From contig NZ_CP107976.1 of NCBI RefSeq assembly GCF_036099295.1, forward strand, positions 7,316,001 through 7,380,000: a stretch of DNA of 64,000 bases, written 5' to 3'. The notes under the pieces are model-generated. The model did not search any database, was not told where the DNA came from, and saw only the letters and a list, made by a program, of their open reading frames with translations. Source of the stretch: Streptomyces sp. NBC_00358 (GTDB taxonomy: Bacteria > Actinomycetota > Actinomycetes > Streptomycetales > Streptomycetaceae). Position 1 is the stretch's first letter. The number at the start of each line of letters is the position of its first letter. Position numbers and translations under genes: made by a program. Positions 31,826 through 39,397 of this stretch are shown here, piece after piece.

Positions 31826-31838
31826 AGGGGAATCGGCC

Positions 31839-32894
31839 ATGCAGCTCGGCATCAATCTCGGCTACTGGGGCGCCGGAATGGACGCGGACAATCTCGCCGT
31901 CGCCCAGGAGGCCGACCGGCTCGGATACGCCGTCTGCTGGGCCGCCGAGGCCTACGGCTCCGACGCGGCCACCGTGCTCAGCTGGGTCGCCGCCCAGACC
32001 GAGCGCATCGACGTCGGTTCGGCCATCTTCCAGATCCCGGCCCGGCAGCCCGCGATGACCGCGATGACCGCCGCGACGCTGGACTCGCTGTCGGGCGGCC
32101 GCTTCCGCCTCGGCCTCGGTGTCTCCGGGCCGCAGGTCTCCGAGGGCTGGTACGGCGTCAAGTTCGACAAGCCGCTGGCCCGCACCCGCGAGTACGTGGA
32201 GATCGTACGCAAGGCGATGACGCGTGAGCGGCTGTCGTTCGAGGGCGAGCACTGGACCCTGCCGCTGCCGGGCGGTCCCGGCAAGCCGCTCAAGCTGACC
32301 GTGCACCCGGAGCGCGAGCACATCCCGCTGTACATCGCCGCGATCGGCCCCAAGAACCTGGAGCAGACCGGCGAGATCGCGGACGGCGCGCTGCTCATCT
32401 TCCCCTCGGCCGAGCACCTGGAGGACACCGCGATCAAGTACCTGCGCGCGGGCCGGGAGAAGGCCGGGAAGACCATGGAGGGGTTCGACGTCTGTCCGAC
32501 CCTTCCGCTCGCCGTCGGCGCCGACAAGGACGTCCCCGCGCTCGCCGACATGTTCCGCCCGTACACCGCCCTGTACGTCGGCGGCATGGGAAGCCGTAAG
32601 CAGAACTTCTACAACCAGCTCGCCCAGCGCATGGGCTACGAGAAGGAAGCCGCCGAGATCCAGGACAAGTACCTGTCCGGCGACAAGGAGGGCGCCGCCG
32701 CCGCCATCCCGCACGCGCTGATCGACCAGACGACCCTGCTCGGCTCGGTGGACCGCATCGCCGACCGCATGAAGGCGTACGCCACCGCCGGGGTCACCAC
32801 GCTCACCCTGGCCCCCGCGGGCTTCACCCTGGAGGACCGGATCGCCTCGCTGCGGGCCGGCTCCGACGCCCTGGAGCGGGCCGGACTCGCGTAA
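31839..32894 (+). CDS. LLM-class F420-dependent oxidoreductase
   Basis: A 351-residue enzyme of the luciferase-like TIM-barrel family, in the actinobacterial F420-dependent subgroup (MQLGINLGYWGAGMDADNLA at the start; GSAIFQIPARQPAMTAMTAATLDSLSGGRFRLGLGVSGP is the family hallmark). It will transfer hydride to or from coenzyme F420 (or FMN) on an unknown substrate. All features of a complete enzyme are present. AAGGGG lies about 10 bases before the ATG. The gene is divergent from the aldo/keto reductase across 287 bp that contain no other gene. Confidence 0.88.
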   Translation: MQLGINLGYWGAGMDADNLAVAQEADRLGYAVCWAAEAYGSDAATVLSWVAAQTERIDVGSAIFQIPARQPAMTAMTAATLDSLSGGRFRLGLGVSGPQVSEGWYGVKFDKPLARTREYVEIVRKAMTRERLSFEGEHWTLPLPGGPGKPLKLTVHPEREHIPLYIAAIGPKNLEQTGEIADGALLIFPSAEHLEDTAIKYLRAGREKAGKTMEGFDVCPTLPLAVGADKDVPALADMFRPYTALYVGGMGSRKQNFYNQLAQRMGYEKEAAEIQDKYLSGDKEGAAAAIPHALIDQTTLLGSVDRIADRMKAYATAGVTTLTLAPAGFTLEDRIASLRAGSDALERAGLA

Positions 32895-32925
32895 CCGGGC
32901 CGGGAACGGCGCCGGAGAGGTTCTG

Positions 32926-32966
32926 CGGCCGTGGTGGGGGCTCGGGGGTCTTCCCCGCCACGGCCG
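32926..32966 (+). terminator. Hairpin after the LLM gene
   Basis: CGGCCGTGGTGGGG (32926-32939) pairs with CCCCGCCACGGCCG (32953-32966), with one wobble pair, in the 227-bp spacer before the ferritin-like gene. Confidence 0.7.
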
Positions 32967-33121
32967 TCACGGGGAACAACGCGCCCGCGGCCCCTTGGTT
33001 ACGCCCCCGGGCCCCTCTCGTCGTCCACCGTTCGGCGGATTTGTCCGACACATCGGTTGCCGGGCGGCCGTCATCCCATTTGACTCGTTTTCTGCGCAAC
33101 TCTGCAGAGAGGGTGTCAACG

Positions 33122-33910
33122 ATGCTGTCCGCCAGGAGCCTGTTCCAGGAGATCCTCGACAACGACGAGTCGTACCGGCTCTTCTGCTCCATCGCCGCCA
33201 GCGGGGAGTCGCAGGGGGGCTGGGAGAACGCCCGGATCGCCGCACTGGTCCCCGCGAGCGAGCGCGAGCTCGCCCCCAAGATCGCCCGGCACGGCGCAGA
33301 CGAGGACAAGCACGGGCGGATCTTCAACGCCCTCATGAGGAAGCGCGGCCTCGAACCGGTCGAGGTCCCGTCCGACACCGACTACACGATGCTCCTGGAG
33401 CGCCACGGCATCGGTCTGGCGCACGACAGGCTCAAGGGCGACCGGCCGCTCACCGTGCGGGACATCGTCACCTATCTGGCCCACAGCCGGGTCACCGAAC
33501 AGCGCGCCTCCGAGCAGATGGACCTGCTGCGCAGGCACTTCGCCGACCACCCCGACATCGGCCGCGCGGTGAAGATGATCTCGGCCGACGAGGACAACCA
33601 CCTCGCCTACTGCCACGAGGAACTGCTGCGCCTGGCGTACGCCGGTCACGGCCGTGCCATCCAGCGGACCCTGCGGGAGTGCGCGCTCGCCGAGATCCGC
33701 GTCTACCGGGACGTCAGCCTCGCCGTGATGGCCCACATGGGGCGCCTCCTCGGCTGGTCCAGGGCCCGGGCGGCCCTCCTCGCCGCGGGCATCCACGCCG
33801 TGTACGCCTACGAGAGGGCCGCGGGCTGGCGCCGGATGGTCTCGCTGGCGTTGCCCGACCGGCGCGGCGCGCTGAACGGCCCCACCACCACGGCACCGGA
33901 ATTCGCCTGA
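33122..33910 (+). CDS. Ferritin-like diiron-type protein
   Basis: A 262-residue all-helical protein. Metal-ligand-type motifs are visible: the first-helix Glu with HGADEDKHGRIF (ExxH-like), and in the second half SADEDNHLAYCHEELL, an E/D-x-x-H pair as in rubrerythrin or acyl-ACP-desaturase-like proteins. It is annotated broadly as ferritin-like; whether it stores iron or is an oxygenase is not clear. The ATG follows AGAGGG. The C-terminus includes an Arg-rich stretch (GRLLGWSRARAALLAAG). Its stop is 12 bp from the convergent corA stop, without an obvious terminator between. Confidence 0.78.
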   Translation: MLSARSLFQEILDNDESYRLFCSIAASGESQGGWENARIAALVPASERELAPKIARHGADEDKHGRIFNALMRKRGLEPVEVPSDTDYTMLLERHGIGLAHDRLKGDRPLTVRDIVTYLAHSRVTEQRASEQMDLLRRHFADHPDIGRAVKMISADEDNHLAYCHEELLRLAYAGHGRAIQRTLRECALAEIRVYRDVSLAVMAHMGRLLGWSRARAALLAAGIHAVYAYERAAGWRRMVSLALPDRRGALNGPTTTAPEFA

Positions 33911-33922
33911 CGGCACGCGGAC

Positions 33923-34930
33923 CTACAGCCAGCCCCTCCGCTTGAAGAGCCCGTAGAGCCCGATCTCCAGTACGACCATGCACACGATCACCGCCGGATA
34001 CGACCACAGCCAGTGCAGCTCGGGCATGTGGTCGAAGTTCATTCCGTAGATCCCCGCGATCATCGTGGGGACGGCCGCCATGGCCGCCCACGCGGAGATC
34101 TTCCGCATGTCGTCGTTCTGCCGCACGCTCATCTGCGCGAGATGCGCCGAGAGGATGTCGGAGACCAGCCGGTCCAGGCCCTCCACGGACTCGTTGACCC
34201 GCAGCAGATGGTCGTTGACGTCACGGAAGAACGGCTGCGCCTTGGCGTCCACGAACGGCACGTCGGTCGCCTTCAGGCCCGAACCCGAGAGCCGGGCCAG
34301 CGGCACCGCCAGCGGGACGGTCGCCCGGCGGAACTCCTGCACCTGCCGCTTGAACGCGTAGATCCGCGAGGCGGTGTTCCGTGAGCCGCCGAGCTGCGGC
34401 GAGAAGACCTCCGCCTCCAGCTCCTCCAGGTCGGTGCCGAGCTCGGTCGCCACGTCCAGGTAGTGGTCCACCGCGGCGTCCGCGATCGAGTACAGCACCC
34501 CCGTCGGCCCGTGCCGCAGCATCTCGGGGTCCGACTCCAGGCGCCGCCGGACCGCCGTCAGCGGCGACTCCTCGCCGTGCCGCACGGTCACCACGAACGA
34601 GTCGCCGATGAAGACCATGACCTCACCGGAGGTGACGGTGTCGCTCTCCGGCTCGTACGACACCGGTTTGAGGACCACGAAGAGCGAGTCCTCGTACACC
34701 TCCAGCTTCGGGCGCTGATGGGCTTTGAGGGCGTCCTCGACCGCCAGCGGATGGAGCCCGAACTCCTCCGTGACCAGGTCGAACTCCTTCTCGGTGGGCT
34801 CATGCAGGCCGATCCACACGAAGGCGTCGCCCTCGGCGCGGCACTGTGCCAGGGCGTCGGAGAGGTCGTCTGGACCCTCCGTCCGGCGTCCGTCACGGTA
34901 GATGGCGCAGTCGACGATCACGGAGCGCAT
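33923..34930 (-). CDS. corA: CorA-type magnesium/cobalt channel
   Basis: A 335-residue CorA-family channel: a long cytoplasmic N-terminal domain (1-270), then two C-terminal transmembrane helices. The selectivity motif GMN is present in IAGIYGMNFDHMPEL at the end of TM1, and the C-terminus is basic (LFKRRGWL). It mediates passive uptake of Mg2+ and similar divalent ions as a pentamer. I use the ATG complementary to 34928-34930 (MRSVIVDCAIYRDG); an upstream ATG would add nine unlikely residues. It diverges from the phosphomutase gene at 35020. Confidence 0.92.
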   Translation of the reverse strand: MRSVIVDCAIYRDGRRTEGPDDLSDALAQCRAEGDAFVWIGLHEPTEKEFDLVTEEFGLHPLAVEDALKAHQRPKLEVYEDSLFVVLKPVSYEPESDTVTSGEVMVFIGDSFVVTVRHGEESPLTAVRRRLESDPEMLRHGPTGVLYSIADAAVDHYLDVATELGTDLEELEAEVFSPQLGGSRNTASRIYAFKRQVQEFRRATVPLAVPLARLSGSGLKATDVPFVDAKAQPFFRDVNDHLLRVNESVEGLDRLVSDILSAHLAQMSVRQNDDMRKISAWAAMAAVPTMIAGIYGMNFDHMPELHWLWSYPAVIVCMVVLEIGLYGLFKRRGWL

Positions 34931-35019
34931 TCTCCCGTCGTCGTGGCCGCGTCGCACAGCGGGGGCCGCTTTCCACAGGGCCCGTCGGCTCCACCGGCCG
35001 TCCGTTTACGCTGGGCCGC

Positions 35020-35706
35020 ATGCCCACCCTGATCCTCGTCCGGCACGGACGTTCCACCGCCAACACCGCGGGACTGCTCGCCGGCTGGACACCCGGCGTC
35101 GCCCTCGACGAGCGCGGCACCCAGCAGGCCGCGGCGTTGCCCGGCAGGCTCGCCGGGCTGCCGATCGCCGAGGTCGTCACCAGTCCGCTCCAACGCTGCC
35201 AGGAGACCGTCCAGCCGCTGCTGGAGGCCCGCCCCGAGGTCCCCGCGCACACCGAGGAACGCATCGGAGAGGCCCACTACGGCGACTGGTCGGGCCGCAA
35301 GCTCGCCGAGCTCAAGGACGAGCCGCTGATGGACGTCGTCCAGGCGCATCCTTCCGCGGCCGCGTTCCCGGGCGGCGAGTCGATGCGGGCCATGCAGACC
35401 CGGGCCGCCGAGGCGGTGCGCGAGTGGAACGCGCGCGTGGAGCGCGACCACGGCGGTGACGCGGTCTATCTCATGTGTTCGCACGGCGACATCATCAAGT
35501 CGCTCGTCGCCGACGCACTCGGACTTCATCTGGACCTCTTTCAGCGGATCTCCGTAGAACCGTGTTCCATCACAGCGATCCGTTACACCCGGTTGAGGCC
35601 CTTTCTCGTGCGTCTCGGGGACACCGGTGATCTCGCGTCCCTGGCGCCGCGCGAGGAGCCCGCGAGCGGCGACGCTCCGGTCGGGGGCGGTGCGGGCGCA
35701 CCGTGA
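35020..35706 (+). CDS. MSMEG_4193-type histidine phosphatase/phosphomutase
   Basis: A 228-residue enzyme of the histidine-phosphatase superfamily. It begins MPTLILVRHGRSTANTAG, where the His of RHG is the phospho-acceptor; the second catalytic His is in LMCSHGDIIKSL and the Glu acid in RIGEAHYGDWSG. It belongs to the actinobacterial subgroup found next to DUF3090 and mshC. The C-terminal 30 residues are low complexity. No ribosome site is present, and TACGCT ends 7 bases before the ATG, indicating a leaderless mRNA. It is the first gene of a plus-strand run reaching mshC. Confidence 0.86.
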   Translation: MPTLILVRHGRSTANTAGLLAGWTPGVALDERGTQQAAALPGRLAGLPIAEVVTSPLQRCQETVQPLLEARPEVPAHTEERIGEAHYGDWSGRKLAELKDEPLMDVVQAHPSAAAFPGGESMRAMQTRAAEAVREWNARVERDHGGDAVYLMCSHGDIIKSLVADALGLHLDLFQRISVEPCSITAIRYTRLRPFLVRLGDTGDLASLAPREEPASGDAPVGGGAGAP

Positions 35707-35823
35707 TCGTCGGCCGCAGTAGGGTGAAGCGGTCGAACCAGCACAGTAGTTGTCAACCCGTTCTCAGCCGATGCGGGCCCGGCGCGGTCAGCCGGCCCCA
35801 TGCCGATTCAATGGAGACAGGAC

Positions 35824-36414
35824 GTGTCCCGTCAGGTGTTCCTCTACGACCCCCCGGACCGCTTCGTGGCCGGTACGGTCGGGTTGCCCGGACGCCGTAC
35901 CTTCTTCCTGCAGGCATCCTCGGGCCCTCGGGTGACGAGTGTGGCCCTGGAGAAGACCCAGGTCGCCGCGCTGGCCGAACGGATGGACGAGCTCCTGGAC
36001 GAGGTCGTCCGGCGCACCGGGGGCAGCGCCCCGGTCCCGGCGATGGCGTCCACCGAGGTGTCCGACACCGCGCCCCTCGACACACCGGTGGAGGAGGAGT
36101 TCCGGGTCGGCACCATGGCACTGGCCTGGGACGGCGAAGAGCAGCGCATGATCGTCGAGGCGCAGGCACTCGTGGAAGTCGAGGCCGAGTCCGACGAGGA
36201 CCTCGCCGAGGCCGAGGAGCGGCTGCTCCAGGACGAGGAGAACGGCCCGCCGATGCTCCGGGTCCGCCTCAGCGGCGCGCAGGCCAGGGCCTTCGCCAAG
36301 CGCGCACTCGACGTCGTCAACGCCGGCCGGCCCCCCTGCCCGCTGTGCAGCCTCCCGCTCGACCCGGAAGGACACGTATGTCCGCGCCAGAACGGATACC
36401 GCCGCGGAGCGTGA
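35824..36414 (+). CDS. DUF3090-family protein
   Basis: A 196-residue actinobacterial protein starting (V)SRQVFLYDPPDRFVAGTVG. The C-terminus holds a zinc-ribbon-like pattern, CPLCSLPLDPEGHVCP. The function is unknown, but the gene is regularly associated with the phosphomutase and SCO1664-family genes upstream of mshC, so a joint task is likely. I use the GTG at 35824 because it has GGAGACAGGA in front and begins the conserved sequence; an upstream ATG at 35800 would add eight residues. It overlaps the next gene by 37 bp, implying coupling. Confidence 0.85.
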   Translation: MSRQVFLYDPPDRFVAGTVGLPGRRTFFLQASSGPRVTSVALEKTQVAALAERMDELLDEVVRRTGGSAPVPAMASTEVSDTAPLDTPVEEEFRVGTMALAWDGEEQRMIVEAQALVEVEAESDEDLAEAEERLLQDEENGPPMLRVRLSGAQARAFAKRALDVVNAGRPPCPLCSLPLDPEGHVCPRQNGYRRGA

Positions 36415-37205
36415 CGACCGCCGAACTGCTCGCCCGGGGTGAGCTGAAGGTGCGCGGACAAATCCGTGAGGCCTCGAACGCGGTGCTCTACTGCTCCGTG
36501 TCGTACGAGGGCCGCGAGGCGTTCTGCGTCTACAAACCCGTCGCCGGGGAGCGCCCCCTGTGGGACTTCCCCGACGGCACGCTCGCCCAGCGCGAGGTCG
36601 CGGCCTACGAGGTCTCCGAGGCGACCGGCTGGGGGCTCGTGCCCACCACCGTGCTGCGCGACGGGCCCTACGGCGAGGGCATGTGCCAGTTGTGGATCGA
36701 GGCGTCCGCCGCCGAGGACGGCGCCGGGCTGCTCGCGCTCGTGGAGGGCGAGGAACCCGCCGAAGGCTGGAAGGCGATCGGTTTCGCCGAGGTCGACGAG
36801 GGCCGGACGGCGCTGCTCGTGCACGCCGACGACGTCCGGCTGCGGCGGCTCGCCGTCCTCGACGCCGTGATCAACAACGCCGACCGCAAGGGCGGCCATC
36901 TGCTGCCCGCGCAGGAGGGCCACCTCTACGGCATCGACCACGGGGTCACCTTCAACGCCGAGAACAAGCTGCGCACGCTGCTGTGGGGCTGGGCGGGGGA
37001 GCCGCTGACGGCCGAGGCGCTGGACGTCCTCGCCTCCCTGCGTGACGCGCTGGCACCGGGCGCACCGCTGGCCACCCGCTTGGCCGAACTGGTCACCGCC
37101 GTCGAGATCGACGCCACACGCGCGCGGGTCGGGGCGATGCTCGCCTCCGGGAAACACCCCGAACCGAGCGGGGAATGGCCCGCGATCCCCTGGCCCCCGG
37201 TGTAG
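36378..37205 (+). CDS. SCO1664-family (PI3/4-kinase-like) protein
   Basis: A 275-residue protein of the actinobacterial family named after SCO1664, with a kinase-like fold. REASNAVLYCSVSYEG and the Lys in AFCVYKPVAGERPLWDFPDG act as the nucleotide-binding lobe. NADRKGGHLL and YGIDHGVTFN resemble the catalytic and metal loops of phosphatidylinositol-kinase-type enzymes. The substrate is unknown. The ATG lies inside the 3' end of the DUF3090 gene (overlap 37 bp), with GGAAGGA in front. The mshC gene follows 107 bp later with its own promoter. Confidence 0.85.
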   Translation: MSAPERIPPRSVTTAELLARGELKVRGQIREASNAVLYCSVSYEGREAFCVYKPVAGERPLWDFPDGTLAQREVAAYEVSEATGWGLVPTTVLRDGPYGEGMCQLWIEASAAEDGAGLLALVEGEEPAEGWKAIGFAEVDEGRTALLVHADDVRLRRLAVLDAVINNADRKGGHLLPAQEGHLYGIDHGVTFNAENKLRTLLWGWAGEPLTAEALDVLASLRDALAPGAPLATRLAELVTAVEIDATRARVGAMLASGKHPEPSGEWPAIPWPPV

Positions 37206-37312
37206 CGCGGTTCCCCGTCCGCACCGGGCGGGGAACCGCGCAAGGGGGTCGTCCCGGCCAAGAGGTGCTGCCCGGTTCGTATACGGAAGTCCCGTCCGGT
37301 TAGGCTCATGAC

Positions 37313-38542
37313 ATGTATGCCTGGCCCGCTTCTGAGGTCCCCGCCCTGCCTGGTGAGGGCCGCGACCTCCGGATCCACGACACCGCGACCGGTGGGCTCG
37401 TCACCCTTGCCCCCGGTCCCGTCGCCCGTATCTACGTGTGCGGCATCACGCCGTACGACGCCACCCACATGGGACACGCGGCGACCTACAACGCGTTCGA
37501 CCTCGTACAGCGCGTGTGGCTCGACACCAAGCGGCAGGTTCACTACGTCCAGAACGTGACGGACGTCGACGACCCGCTCCTGGAGCGGGCCGAACGCGAC
37601 GGCATCGACTGGGTGGGACTCGCCGAGAAGGAGACCGCCCTCTTCCGCGAGGACATGACCGCCCTGCGGATGCTGCCGCCGCGCCACTACATAGGCGCAG
37701 TCGAGGCGATACCCGGCATCGTGCCGCTCGTCGAGCGGCTGCGGGACGCCGGAGCCGCGTACGAACTCGAAGGCGACGTCTACTTCTCCATCGAGGCCGA
37801 CCCCGACTTCGGCAGGGTGTCCAACCTGGACGCCGCGACGATGCGCCTGCTCTCCGCGGAGCGCGGCGGCGACCCTGACCGCGTCGGCAAGAAGAACCCC
37901 CTCGACCCGATGCTGTGGATGGCCGCCCGCGAGGGCGAGCCGAGCTGGGACGGCGGCTCACTCGGCCGCGGCCGGCCCGGCTGGCACATCGAGTGCGTCG
38001 CCATCGCCCTCGACCACCTGGGGATGGGCTTCGACGTCCAGGGCGGCGGTTCCGACCTCGCCTTCCCGCACCACGAGATGGGCGCCTCGCACGCCCAGGT
38101 GCTGACCGGCGAGTTCCCGATGGCCAAGGCGTACGTCCACGCAGGCATGGTCGCGCTGCACGGCGAGAAGATGTCGAAGTCCAAGGGCAACCTCGTCTTC
38201 GTGTCCCGGCTGCGGCACGACGGGGTCGACCCGGCCGCCATCCGCCTCGCGCTGCTGGCACACCACTACCGGTCCGACTGGGAGTGGACGGACAGCGTCC
38301 TCGAAGAGGCCGTCGCGCGCCTGGAGGACTGGCGGGCCGCGGTGTCCCGGCCCGACGGGCCCTCCGCCGACACGCTCGTCGAGGAGATCCGCGCCGCGCT
38401 GGCCGAGGACCTCGACGCACCGGCCGCGCTCGCCGCGGTCGACCGCTGGGCCGCGCTCCAGCACGAGAGCGGCGGCACGGACGAGGGCGCTCCCGGCATC
38501 GTCTCGCGGGCCGTCGACGCGCTGCTCGGTGTCGCCCTGTAG
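37313..38542 (+). CDS. mshC: Mycothiol ligase: cysteine--GlcN-inositol ligase
   Basis: A 409-residue enzyme that joins cysteine to 1-D-myo-inosityl-2-amino-2-deoxy-alpha-D-glucopyranoside with ATP in mycothiol synthesis. It is a cysteinyl-tRNA-synthetase relative. The zinc Cys is in YVCGITPYDATHMGHAATYN, which also carries the HIGH-type motif (THMGH), and the KMSKS loop is GEKMSKSKGNL. The length (about 410 residues) and lack of the tRNA-binding C-terminus distinguish it from CysS. TAGGCT lies 6 bases before the ATG and no ribosome site is visible, so the mRNA is probably leaderless. A 14-bp hairpin at 38596-38626 ends it. Confidence 0.95.
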   Translation: MYAWPASEVPALPGEGRDLRIHDTATGGLVTLAPGPVARIYVCGITPYDATHMGHAATYNAFDLVQRVWLDTKRQVHYVQNVTDVDDPLLERAERDGIDWVGLAEKETALFREDMTALRMLPPRHYIGAVEAIPGIVPLVERLRDAGAAYELEGDVYFSIEADPDFGRVSNLDAATMRLLSAERGGDPDRVGKKNPLDPMLWMAAREGEPSWDGGSLGRGRPGWHIECVAIALDHLGMGFDVQGGGSDLAFPHHEMGASHAQVLTGEFPMAKAYVHAGMVALHGEKMSKSKGNLVFVSRLRHDGVDPAAIRLALLAHHYRSDWEWTDSVLEEAVARLEDWRAAVSRPDGPSADTLVEEIRAALAEDLDAPAALAAVDRWAALQHESGGTDEGAPGIVSRAVDALLGVAL

Positions 38543-38595
38543 TACCTGGTTCCACCTCGTCCCGCCGTGCCCGCAGGGGAGCGGCGGAACGGACG

Positions 38596-38626
38596 AGTGC
38601 CGGGCGGAGAACCTCCGCCCGGCACT
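38596..38626. terminator. Perfect 14-bp hairpin after mshC
   Basis: AGTGCCGGGCGGAG (38596-38609) pairs with CTCCGCCCGGCACT (38613-38626) around AAC, followed by CTTC. It sits between convergent mshC and the Gln-rich gene and can serve both. Confidence 0.85.
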
Positions 38627-38651
38627 CTTCATGTCGCTGGAACGCCCGTCC

Positions 38652-39305
38652 CTACCTGGTCACGATGACGGACTGGACGGCGCCGGTGCCGGTGTCGTAG
38701 ATCCCGTAGACCTGCTGCCCGTAGGCGAAGGCCTTCTGGACCACGTCGTGGGTCACCTGGTTGGGGTTGACCAGCCGGCGCCAGGCGTTGTCGATGAACA
38801 GGTAGAGGGCCTGGGGCTGGCCGGGGAGCGCGGTGACGACGTCCTGGAAGTGCTGGGCCGCACCGATCGCCAGGGCCCGGGTCTCGACGGCGCTCTGCAG
38901 GATCAGCGGCTCGCCGTGCTGGATCTGCTGGTGCAGGTGCTGCTGCTGACCGCCGGCTTGCTGACCACCGAACTGCGGACTACCGAACTGCGGACTGCCG
39001 AGCTGCTGACCGCCGAGCTGCTGGAGCAGTTGCTGGAACGGCTGCTGCTGTCCGAGCTGCTGGAGCTGCTGCTGCAGGTGCTGCGGAACCTGCTGACCGA
39101 ACTCGTGCCGGCCGAAGGGCTGCTGCGTCTGCTGCCCGATCGGCATCTGCTGGGCGCCGGACATCTGCTGCCCGATCGGCATCTGCTGCGTGCCGGACAT
39201 CTGCTGCCCGAACGGCGCCTGCTGGCCGATGCCCTGCTGCTGGTAGGGCGACGTGCTCGGGTACTGCTGCTGTCCCTGCTGGCTCATCTGCGGGATCGTG
39301 CTCAT
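38652..39305 (-). CDS. Gln-rich low-complexity protein with a C-terminal module shared with the adjacent subtilase
   Basis: A 217-residue protein. Residues 1-130 are a Gln/Gly/Pro low-complexity tract with exact internal repeats (MSGTQQMPIGQQ then MSGAQQMPIGQQ; GSPQFGSPQFGGQQ). Residues 134-217 are a folded-looking domain: LILQSAVETRALAIGAAQHF, then LYLFIDNAWRRLVNPN, VVQKAFAYGQQVYGIYD and a C-terminal VIVTR. Residues 165-217 align with the last 53 residues of the subtilase encoded 92 bp upstream on the same strand. The Gln tract resembles prion-like or assembly-prone segments. There is no signal peptide. I do not recognise the family; a substrate, adaptor or scaffold for the protease is the simplest inference. 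Confidence 0.72.
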   Translation of the reverse strand: MSTIPQMSQQGQQQYPSTSPYQQQGIGQQAPFGQQMSGTQQMPIGQQMSGAQQMPIGQQTQQPFGRHEFGQQVPQHLQQQLQQLGQQQPFQQLLQQLGGQQLGSPQFGSPQFGGQQAGGQQQHLHQQIQHGEPLILQSAVETRALAIGAAQHFQDVVTALPGQPQALYLFIDNAWRRLVNPNQVTHDVVQKAFAYGQQVYGIYDTGTGAVQSVIVTR

Positions 39306-39397
39306 GCGGGGGTGCCACCTTCCATCAATGGTTGGTTGCGTTCCGTTGTGTGCGTTGCGGTCCGTTACGTCTGTCGCGGTCCGGGAGAACCGGATCC

